A stretch of 64,000 nt of DNA from Hevea brasiliensis (lineage: Eukaryota > Streptophyta > Magnoliopsida > Malpighiales > Euphorbiaceae): contig NC_079507.1 in the NCBI RefSeq assembly GCF_030052815.1, positions 14,344,141 through 14,408,140 of the forward strand, written 5' to 3'. Positions within the stretch are counted from its first letter, which is position 1. Every line of letters begins with the position of its first letter. The notes under the pieces were generated by a model. The model worked only from the letters and a program-made list of their open reading frames with translations. It ran no database searches and was not told the origin of the DNA. This document shows, in pieces, positions 23,177-32,726 of this stretch. A program made the translations under genes and the position numbers.

Positions 23177-25090
23177 ATGGCATCCTCGATTCAGTCGGCA
23201 GAAGAAATTCCTAGACAGAAACAACATGCTAAACCGTGGTCCGAATCGCCTCAGGGTTCAGTACCTCCACGAAGTGATGTCATTAGGGCAGATGCCAACT
23301 TGTTACCCTCGTTGGATCTGAGCAAAGTCGAAGTCAAAAGCACCTGCCTCGAAGGTTTATCCAGTAGTTGGAGGTCGCTTCCCGATCAGGTCAAGGAACA
23401 ATTTGAGGAAAAATATGGAAGGATTGAGCCCTTGGTGCGAGTCAAAGTCCAAGTCCCGATATTGAAGGCCATGCTGTCAGTTTGGAATCCCAAGTATGGG
23501 GTGTTTTCCTTCAATGATATCGACACTACCCCCACTATGCAAGAATATCAGGCATTGCTAGAAATTCCTTATGCATTGCAGAATCGGATCTACCTACACC
23601 TTGAGCATAGGCAGACCTGGAAACAGTTCGCACACATGTTGGGGATTCCCCCGGAAGAAGCAAAGGCAAGGGAAACTGTCAAAGGAAACACGCATGGATG
23701 GTATTGGACTTACCTCAAGAAGTAGTTAGATCAATACATCCATAATGAACAATGGGAGCAAGCTTCATTGGCACTTGCCTTGGGGATCTATGGCTTGATA
23801 TTGTTCCCTAGGCCTCCGGGAATTATAACCTGCAGCGTTGTGGAGATATTCTGGGCAGTAGAAAAGCAGAAGGTCAATCCAATACCGGCAATTCTTACAG
23901 AGACTTTATTAACCCTTACTTACTATTGACAACAAGGCAAGGGGTCCATCAAGTGTGTTCTCAATTGTTGCACCTCTGGATCATCAGTCACATGTGCCCT
24001 GTAGAGACAAAGGGGTTAACTTGGTATCTTAACCAGCCTCTTATCAAAAAGATGACCAGATTAGTAATCAGCCCAAAGGATGAGCCGCAGTGGCGAGAAC
24101 AGATTCTGAGTTTCAACAGCCATGACTACTGTTGGAAGAAATTATGGACGTCGGGTTAACCCATTTTGTTCAGCACAGGGAGTAATTGTTCAGTGTCTCT
24201 AATTGGAGTGACCGGACACACAAATTACATCCCAGCATTAGTAATGAGACAGTTCGGTTCAACCCAGTTCGCAATCAGTATTGAAGAATACCACCGAGGT
24301 CATTTCTATCATGAGCTCGATAATGAAGAAGAATTGAAAGTAGCTCGCAAATCCTAGGAAAACATCACTATGATGGAAAGGTCACCTAAAGGTCTGAGTG
24401 TCACGCAAGATTATCTTAAATGGAGGGCTAGCAGGGATCAAGGACACTTGACTGCAGATCCAACCAAATTCAAATGCCGCGACCCTCGTCAAAACATCAT
24501 TTCAGAAGAAGCTAGCGCTCGTTTGGCCGACTCTCTACAAAAGGCGAATACCGAAAACTCGCAATTACAAGAACAAATAAAATAGTTAGAGGACCAACAG
24601 CAGATCCTCAAAAGAAAAGTAAAAAGGCTTAGGGAAGACGCAAGAACCGAAAAGATAGGGTTTAAAGAGCAAGAAACACGATGGGAAAGGGAAAAGAGCT
24701 CTCTCCAAGCTACAATAAAAGAAGCAGAAGTACAGAATGGCAAGCTCCAAGAGAAAATGAAATACCAGGAGATACTCATAGAAGAGTATAAATAAGAAAG
24801 CAAAAAGAAGAAGCTTGAACTGAAGGGGCAAGCACAGCTTATCAATGATATCCTGAGAGAATTTGCTAAAGAAAGGAAGGAAAAAGAAAGACAAGCCACT
24901 CTCTATCAAGAGCTAAAAGAAAATGTTGACCAGCTGGAGAGAATGATAGCATAGGGAAACAAGAACTCTTGCCTGAATCCGAGTATGCCCTGAGGATATT
25001 CAACCCTGCCAGACAAGAAGAAAGGCTTTATGAATATCTCAGGAAATGTCATTTTATTATAAAGAACCTCCCTGAGCCTAGACCAATGTA
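23177..25090 (+). pseudogene. Ogre ORF1: plant-mobile-domain-like protein with C-terminal coiled coil (broken)
   Basis: The reading starts at ATG 23177 (MASSIQSAEEIPRQKQHAKP). The N-terminal half has blocks typical of the extra ORF found upstream of gag in Ogre elements and related to the plant mobile domain (WRSLPDQVKEQFEEKYGRIE, ILKAMLSVWNPKYGVFSFND, TPTMQEYQALLEIP, HGWYWTYLKK; then EQWEQASLALALGIYGLILFP). From about 24480 it becomes a long Lys/Glu/Gln-rich coiled coil (ASARLADSLQKANTENSQLQ and onward). Stops at 23726, 24157, 24355, 24583, 24793 and 24953 and frameshifts near 23925 and 24955 break it; several stops are CAG-to-TAG type. It ends near 25090 in another frame (ending LPEPRPM). 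The role of this ORF in Ogre elements is unknown. Confidence 0.8.
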
Positions 25091-25369
25091 AAGAACGCCA
25101 TGTACGAATTATTCAATTAATGGAACAACTTTTGGGCCATTGTTTAGCAAAATTGTGAATGAATAGTATGACTCTCGTAGGAACCCCCTTGCTAGGGTTA
25201 TGTGAAAAATTGGATGCACCAAATGGACAAGTATTATGGATGCACTTTCAATCCAGTCATTCACCGTCGGACTATCGAACGATGCCATGATAAAATTGAT
25301 GCAATTATTCTTTTGCAGATTTCATTATTGGCTCTCAGATGCCACCGTATCCTTTGTCCAAACCAGGAC
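25091..25369 (+). other. Ogre spacer between ORF1 and gag, interrupted by element A
   Basis: No clear coding is seen. A pyrimidine tract with TTCTTTTGCAG near 25308-25318 could be a splice acceptor used to express gag. The last five bases (AGGAC, 25365-25369) are the target duplicated by element A. The spacer continues at 35393. Confidence 0.5.
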
Positions 25370-28300
25370 TGTGACACCCCTTACCCGTGTACAGTATACC
25401 CGAGTAAGTAATGTCACACGGTGTACCGGCACACTCTAATGTTTCTCAATTAATTTATATCATGCTTTTGCATATAATTTATGAAATACAATTTATTTAA
25501 ACCATTTATCAAAAGTATCTTTCATTTAAGGTTCCGAAAATTTTAAAGAAAATCCGGCGGAGTACCAGCTAAAAATGGAGAAAATCGTTCTTCGGAACCT
25601 GTTAAAAACACTTCCAATATTTTTATTCCATCATCTCAAACTCCAATATCCAAAATCTCAACAATATTTCTCAATAGCAAATTCTCAATAATCTTTTCAT
25701 TTCACAAACATCCATTTCTCATATACAAGCGATAAATACATGCTCAAATTTTGCATTCATAGTCATAACTTTCATTATTTACATAGACATCAAAATATAT
25801 TACATGAGTTCAAATACATATGAAAAAAAGTAAAAATCTGCTACAAAATATCAAAATGACAAAATGACACCTAGTGCCCTACCAATGCACTGCAGGTAGT
25901 GAGGTGACACGCACAACCTGCGAGAATCGCAGGATGGACTCACCCACGTGGTCTCACGGGCTCACGATCGGGATCTCGGTACCTACGCGTGGCAAAAGCA
26001 ACGCGCTAAGCAATAATGCTTAGTGGTGCAATAATAAAATAACAAGAAATAACAGATATAAATATGTATTGCATATACATGTTTTGTTTGTCATATATTT
26101 GTATATCCATTCATTTATTTCTTCTACATTGCTCATTTTCATTCATTTGGTTGCCCAAGTAACCTACACTAGACATCGGATCGATAACGGGTAACCGCCT
26201 TTGGGTATCTAGTACCTCGGGCGTCACACCATCGATCGCATATGCATCACCGGTGTGCAATGTAGCAGCTACCAAGGTGTAAATAATCTCGAGCACAAGG
26301 CCAAGTCTCAATGCAAAGTCGAATGGCTAAAAGCCATGAAATCACGAATGGCATTTTTGCCATGTGCGATCGCTAATCGAACCCTATTGGCATGCCAAAC
26401 TATCCAAACCAATCTTGTTAGGTATACTAGGGCATTTGCAACTTTTAAATTCTTCAATCTTTGAATTTCAAGTTTTGGTGTTACTATTCACCTCTATGGT
26501 CAACTAAAATGTTGACTTTTTGATAGCAAATATGTACATTGACTTTGGCATTCCCAATATACCACATTTAGTGTTTAAAACTTGTTGGCATTAAGTGTTA
26601 ATACCATTTCAAAGTGTAACTCAACACAAGCAGAATTTTCAGTTTTGGTGAGTCAACTTCACTGTTCCATTGGATACTGTTACTGTAGAAATTTGAAGAA
26701 ATGTAAAACATGAAAGTTGTTCCTTATTTTGTCTAGTTGAATTTCCTTTTTTGAATCACTCCATTTGGAGTTTTGTAGCTCCAGATATGGTCCAAAGACC
26801 CAAGCTGGCCGAATGTGCATTCTGCAGAAAATTACCATATCTACAGTGCATGAACAGTAACTAGAGTCACTTGGTTGGATGGGTTCTGGCCATAATTTGG
26901 GGTAGGTTCCTTCATGAAAGTTGTTTGTCTATGTCTTAACTTGTTTCTGTAAAAATTTCAGGTCAATTTACCAAATCTACAGTGAGTTATGGCCAAATGA
27001 ACAGTTACTGTTCATTTGGCCAATTCTGCAGAATCAGTTTCAGGGTTCCGGATTGGGGCCAAGTTTTGGTCCTCTTGCTTTGGTCCTTTGGGCATGGTTT
27101 CTTCAGCAAAAATGTGCCATTATAAACCTAGTTTCATGTCCAATTGGCCAAACACCAATTAGACTAACACAGCCAAAGTTATGGCTGTGTAATTGGACTG
27201 AATTTTCAGTCACCATTCTGCACCCTCTAGGCAGCACACACCTTCCCTTTGCCATGCTTCATTCCAGTCCCAATTAAGGTCAAATTCCTTCAAATGGTCA
27301 CTAATTGACCATTAGGATGTACTTTAACAATTTCATAAGCCAAGCTAATTTTTACTTCCCAAAACCCTAGCTTCACAATATAATTTCTACAAGGTGCCTT
27401 AGTTAGCATACCAATTCATCACCTATATATATATATATATATCCTCAACATCATTTTTAGTCCACTTTAAGACCAACAAAACACTTATTCCTATACCTTC
27501 AATAGGGCTGCCAAATTCTATATTGGACATACACATGAGTTTGGTTCATTTCATTCACAAATACTTGTTGGTTTCAAGTCCTTAACATAGAAATTAAAAG
27601 TTTTAAGTGTATATATGCACTAACCTTGTTTGGGCAGAATTTCCAAAGCCCTAAACTTCATTTTCTTCCCTCTTGTTGGCTGCCAAAAGGTTTAGCAAGG
27701 TGTGGGATTAATTTTTGATGAAGGGACTTATGGGTTTTAGGGTGAGGAAGCATGGAAATTTGAAGCTTTTGTTGCAAATTAATGGAGGGAAATGGGGAGA
27801 GGGTTTCGGCTGGATTTTTGGGGAAGATGGCTGCTGAAATTTTGGTGGATTTAGTCTTCATTTAGTCTTTTATTTAGTTAGTCAAAGGATGGCTAAATTG
27901 TGATTGGTCCAAATTTTCTTAATGACATCACCATGATGTCATAATTAGGCTTTTTCCTCATTTTCTTTCCTTTCCTCCACTACTCATTTTTAATTTAATT
28001 TCTAGTAATGTTTATTCATATTTTATGTTATATTAATTATTTACTCAACTGGACAAGTCGGCCAAAAATCACCTCGGAAGGCGAAATGACCAAAATGCCC
28101 TCCGTTTGGCTTAACGGGTCAAAATTGTCTGTACCGATTGAAAAATTTTTCTAGGTATTTTCTTGGCATTCTAATGCCATGGGAACCTCAATAACCCTTC
28201 TCTGGAGTCCCAAAAATTATTTTATAATTTTTCCCCCGGGTCTAGGGCTCCTCGTTGCGAAAACCGCAACTTCCCTTGATTACCCATCGCTAGGCACCTC

Positions 28301-28480
28301 ATTTAACTTTCGGTTGTATTTTATTTCTAAAATTTTTACTAAATTTTTCTTATTAATATTTGAGTTAATTATGGTTCCTGACTTTAGTTTAAATATTTTT
28401 CCGGACATTCTAGCTGTCCGGACCGACACCGGTCACCGGAACAGTAGGATGTACGGAGTGGTTATCGGGAGGGTGTTACA
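25370..28480 (-). repeat. 3' LTR of element A (complete, 3111 bp)
   Basis: Complete LTR, left on the plus strand because the element is inverted. It includes an (AT)n run at about 27423-27442 that is shorter than in the other copy (about 34321-34346). The block 25900-26400 differs from the other LTR far more than the rest and mostly at CAG/CTG sites (see findings). Open frames such as 26921-27277 and 27658-27861 recur in the other LTR but are not supported as genes. Confidence 0.93.
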
Positions 28481-28518
28481 ACTCTTCCCCTCTAATTTAA
28501 ATTTCGTCCTCGAAATTT
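28481..28518 (-). promoter_or_regulatory. Polypurine tract and conserved hairpin of element A
   Basis: On the minus strand, AATTTCGAGGACGAAATT is followed by TAAATTAGAGGGGAAGAGT and then the LTR. The first block is an inverted repeat (AATTTCG / CGAAATT) with a four-base loop. The same block lies before the purine tract of element C at 50381-50400. The purine run would prime plus-strand DNA synthesis. Confidence 0.75.
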
Positions 28519-29540
28519 ACCTGATGCAAACAGTTGAGGGAACTGTTGCCTTATCGTCTCTTCACTTTCCCAAGTTGCCTCCTTGGTGTTGTGGTGCCTC
28601 CATAGCACTTTCACCAATGGAATTTGCTTGTTTCTCAACTCTTTCACTTCCCGAGCTAGGATTCGTAAAGGTTCTTCTTCATATGTCAAATCCGGTTGTA
28701 TTTCAATTTCTTCTCTGGAGATGACATGTGAAGGGTCTGAGCGATATCTTCTAAGCATGGATACGTGGAACACATTGTGGATCTTGTCCAGCTCTGGTGG
28801 TAAAGCTAGCCTATAGGCCACTGGACCCACACGTTCAATGACTTCATATGGGCCAATGAACCTAGGGCTTAACTTACCTTTCCTTCCAAACCTCAATACC
28901 TTCTTCCATGGTGACACCTTGAGGAACACTTTGTCGCCAACCCCATATTCTATTTCTTTCCTCTTCAGGTCGGCATAAGATTTCTGTCTGTCTGAGGCAA
29001 CCTTTAAGTTGGCTTTGATTGATTTCACCTTTTCCTCAGCCTGTTTCACCAGGTCTGGCCCTACCAGTTTGTCTTCGCCCAATTCAGTCCAGCACACCTG
29101 AGTTCTACATTTTCTCCCATACAAGATTGCTTCATTTGGGGCCATTTGGTTGCTTTATTGGTAGCTATTGTTGTATGCAAATTACCGCTGGGAGGTATCT
29201 ATCCCAACTTCCTCAAACTCAATGACACAACTCCTCAAAGATATCCTCAAGGACTCATATATTTCATGTTATTGTTATCATTTCAATTCAATATTTGTAT
29301 CAATTTCATTGGTTTCAATTGTTTACAGATTACTCTTTCGATTGCCCATCCGTCGAGGATGGAAAGTCATCTTGAAGTGGAGTTGTGTACCCAAGGATTC
29401 ATGCAACTTCTTCCAAAATCTCGATGTAAACCTTGGGTCTCGATCGATATGATGGAAAGTGGAATTCCATGCGCCTAACTATCTCACTAATATACACCGC
29501 TAACTTCTCCAAGGAGTAGTCACCCTAATCGCGTAAAGTG
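28492..29540 (-). pseudogene. Element A integrase core and chromodomain-like C-terminus (broken)
   Basis: The C-terminal frame (28492-29145) has MAPNEAILYGRKCRTQVCW, the GDKVFLKVSPWKKVLRFGRK block, PRFIGPYEVIERVGPVAYRL, HNVFHVSMLRRYRSDPSHV and a final chromodomain-like part (PLVKVLWRHHNTKEATWESE). The chromodomain is thought to guide integration to heterochromatin in this clade. The catalytic core (29146-29540) is scattered over frames: a CGAGACCCAAGG block is the DRDPRF site, and a degraded GQSER site follows. Frame breaks coincide with CAG/CTG sites turned into CG, and a stretch of about 70 bp (about 29262-29335) is extra relative to element C. Confidence 0.88.
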
Positions 29541-30407
29541 TGCTGACTTGGTCAATCTATCCACTATTACCCATGCTGCATCATGTTTCTTTTGGGTGAG
29601 AGGTAGACCACTTACAAAATCCATGGTGATTCGATCCCATTTCCATTCAGGTATGCGTATAGGCTGTAGCAAACCTGATGGAACTTGATGTTCTGCCTTG
29701 ACTTGCTGACATGTCAAACATTTAGTCACATAGTCAGCTATGTCCCTCTTCATACCAGGCCACCAATACTGGAGCTTCAGATCATGATACATCTTTGTAC
29801 TTCCTGGGTGTATAGCATATACACTGGGGTGTGCCTCTTTTAGAATACTGGTATTCAATTCCCCATCATCTGGTACACACAGTCTTCCTTTGTAGTACAG
29901 ACACCCATCTGCTTTCACCTCATAGTCAGTTGCTTTTCCCTCTGAGATCTTGCTCATAATAGCCATTAACTTCTCATCTGCCTTTTGCCCATCCAAAATC
30001 TGCTGTAGCAGGTTTGGCCTCACTTGCAACTCAGCCAAAATAGTTCCATCTCGAATCAAAGTTAGACGGGTATTCAATGATCTCAAAGCTGTGATGGACT
30101 TTCTGCTCAAAGCATCAGCAACTACATTTGCCTTCCCAGGATGATAGTCAATCACACAATCATAGTCCTTCAGGAACTCAATCCATCGCCTCTGTCTAAG
30201 GTTGAGCTCCCTCTGAGTTGGTAAATATTTTAGACTCTTGTGGTCTGTGTAAATGTAGCACTTTTCACCATACAAGTAATGCCTCCATATCTTCAGTGCG
30301 AAGATAATTGCTGCAAGCTCTAGATCATGGGTAGGGTAGTTCTGTTCATGTGGCCTTAATCGCTGGAAGCATAGGCGACCACCTTCCCCTCTTGCATCAA
30401 TACACAC
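29520..30407 (-). pseudogene. Element A RNase H end and integrase N-terminus
   Basis: A 295-residue open frame: RNase H ([57 protein letters not shown]), then the integrase zinc-binding region ([40 protein letters not shown]) and the first catalytic region ([32 protein letters not shown]). The zinc-binding histidines and cysteines are present. The annotated start Met is not the real start: the frame is simply the open part between two breaks at about 30410 and 29520. Confidence 0.9.
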
Positions 30408-30612
30408 CCTAACCCATTATGAGAGGCATCATCAGAGACCACGAAGTCCTTTCTCGACACCGGCCGTGCACACGGGTGCCTCACAACATAGCCTTCAACC
30501 TCTCAAAACTGGTCCGACACTTGTCATTCCGTCAAATCGACATTCTTGTGTAATAACTTGGTCATTGGAGCAGCTATTAGGAAAATCCTTTCACAAATCT
30601 TCAGAATACCCA
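30408..30612 (-). pseudogene. Element A RT-RNase H connection (frames scrambled)
   Basis: Homologous to the [13 protein letters not shown] to RNase H start of elements C and E, but with several one-base changes. On the plus strand CCGTC, ATCGAC and TCCGAC stand where the conserved family sequence has CCAGTC, ATCTGAC and TCTGAC. Each alters a CAG or CTG, and two remove one base. This is the clearest coding example of the CHG-site signature. Confidence 0.8.
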
Positions 30613-31870
30613 CTAGCCCCAAGAAGCTTCGACCTCGCTTGTATTCCCGGGAGGCTGCCATTCCATCATCGCTTCTATTTTCTTGGGATCCACCCTAATC
30701 CCATCAGCTGACACTATGTGTCCAAGGAATGCAATCTCACTCAACCAAAAGTCACACTTGGACAACTTAGCATACAGTTTCTTTTCTCTCAGGGTTTGCA
30801 GAACAATCCTCAAATGCTCATCATGTTCTTCACTGGTCTTGGAATACACCAAAATATCGTCAATAAAGACCACTACGAACCGATCTAGGTATGGATGGAA
30901 TATACGGTTCATAAGGTCCATAAATGCCGCTGGTGCATTTGTTAGGCCAAAGGGCATCACTAGGAACTCATAATGCCCATATCGGGTCCTGAATGCAGTC
31001 TTGGGCACATCTACATCCTTCACCCTCAACTGATGATACCCTGATCTGAGATCAATCTTAGAAAATACTCCTGCTCCCTTCAACTGATCAAACAGATCAT
31101 CAATTCTAGGCAACGGATATTTGTTCTTCACAGTCACTTTATTCAACTGCCGGTAATCGATGCATAGCCTCAAAGTCCCATCCTTCTTTTTCACAAACAG
31201 CACTGGAGCTCCCCATGGTGACACACTGGGGCGTATGAACCCCTTATCTAACAACTCTTGCAACTGAGTTTTCAACTCTCTCAATTCAGTGGGTGCCATC
31301 CTATAAGGAGCAATGGAAATGGGTGCTGTACCCGGCAGTGTCTCAATAGCAAATTCAACTTCCCTTTCTGGTGGCAAACCAGGCAACTCTTCAGGAAATA
31401 CCTCTGGGAAGTCTCTTACTGTGGGTATGTCACTCAAGTTTGGCTTAGCCTGCCTAGTATCCACCACATGTGCTAGGTAGGCTTCACAGCCTTTTCTCAT
31501 CATTCTTCTTGCAACTGTGGCTGAGATGACATTAGACAAGAAATCTGTCCTTTCCCCCACAACTGTGATCTTATTACCCTCTGAAGTTTTCAGAGAAATT
31601 CTCTTCAATTTGCAATCAACTATTGCCTGATGACGTGACAACCAGTCCATTCCCAAGATCACATCAAACTCGTGGAAGGGCAACTCAATCAGGTCTGCCA
31701 AGAATTCATACCCCTAAATCCTTAACGGGCAACCCTTGTATACTTTGTTCACTACCACACTGTGACCCAATGGATTAGTGACCAGAATGTCTTGGTCACT
31801 CTCCCCTACTACTATCCCCCTTTCTACGGGTAGGTTGATGCAAATGTAGGAATGAGTGGATCCTGGATCC
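30613..31870 (-). pseudogene. Element A protease and reverse transcriptase
   Basis: Protease: the active-site region reads VDPGSTHSY (minus strand, about 31845-31870), the D-x-G-S form usual in this clade, and the closing [19 protein letters not shown] block is at about 31620-31665. RT follows in one 362-residue frame: [76 protein letters not shown] and the catalytic [20 protein letters not shown] stop at about 31711-31713 separates the two parts. The RT core itself looks complete; the frame fails at its end near 30613. Confidence 0.93.
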
Positions 31871-31949
31871 ACCAATGCATGCACAGGTGTAGTGTAGAGG
31901 GAGAACGTACCCCTGATGACGTCCGGGGCATCTTGCTCCTCCTGAGCTC

Positions 31950-32726
31950 TCAGGGCATAATTTCTGGCAGGTGGTCTGTTATCTGGCCTCTCTGCTGGCT
32001 CAGATGTAGGCCTCTGAGATGGTCCACAGCTTCGGATTTACCCGACCTTCTATCCCTTAGTGGTGCAGGAGCAGGTCTGTCTGCTTGTGTTGGAGCAGCT
32101 GTAGTAGTTCTGCGTGGACAGTTCTTCAACTGATGCTCTGTTGACCCACACCTCAAGCAAGCACCAGTCACTCTCCAACACTCCCCCTTATGCCATTTCT
32201 GACAGTGTGGACACACAGAAGATGCTGGGGCTGGTCCCCTGAACCCCATCCCTGGAGAGCTGCCCACTGATGGTGTAGACTGACCTCTCCTAGGGGTGAA
32301 CTGTGGCTCAGGCCCCGAGACCGACCACGACTCGTGGCTGACCCGAACTCTGTGCAGGAGGACCCTTAAACTTCTTCCCAAATCCAGGAGCGGAACTAGA
32401 CTGACCTGGTCCCCTCTTCTGCTGTCTATCCCTTCTGGTCTGTTCACTGATTCTAACCTTTTCAACCTTTATTGCCGCTTCTACTAACTTGGTAAATTCT
32501 GTGATTCCCAAGGCAGTGAGCTGGATCTTGATGTTGTCATTTAGTCCCTCTTCAAATCTCTTGCACCTTTCAGCTTCATTTGGGACTATCTCCCTTCCAT
32601 AGCGGCTTAATCGGACGAATTCTTTCTCATACTCAGCCACTGACAATTGTCTCTGCCTCAGGTTAATAAATTCTCTTCTTCTCTCTTCCAGGTATACAAT
32701 ACCCACATATTTCTTCTTGAATTCAG
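31950..32726 (-). pseudogene. Element A gag (5' truncated, one frameshift)
   Basis: Capsid part in frame 32308-32726 (KKYVGIVYLEERRREFINLR, SVAEYEKEFVRLSRYGREIV, RCKRFEEGLNDNIKIQL). Nucleocapsid part in frame 31950-32340 with a CCHC knuckle (CLRCGSTEHQLKNC) and a preceding Cys-His stretch. The two frames meet near 32331, where plus-strand CTCGTGG replaces a CTCTGTGG-like site. The N-terminal half of gag is missing: at 32726/32727 the coding joins LTR sequence through a shared GTAAAAATCTGCTAC-like boundary. Confidence 0.88.

Noticed and set aside
24489..24909. Two minus-strand frames of 136 and 107 aa opposite ORF1
   Set aside because: They are the reverse of the purine-rich coiled-coil coding strand, which gives long Ser/Phe/Leu-rich shadows.
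27658..27861. 67-aa minus-strand frame repeated at 34562-34765
   Set aside because: It is present twice only because it lies in both LTRs of element A; no recognisable protein features.
28179..28724. 181-aa open frame on the plus strand
   Set aside because: It runs from the LTR of A antisense through integrase. The reverse strand has strong integrase/chromodomain homology, so this is a shadow.
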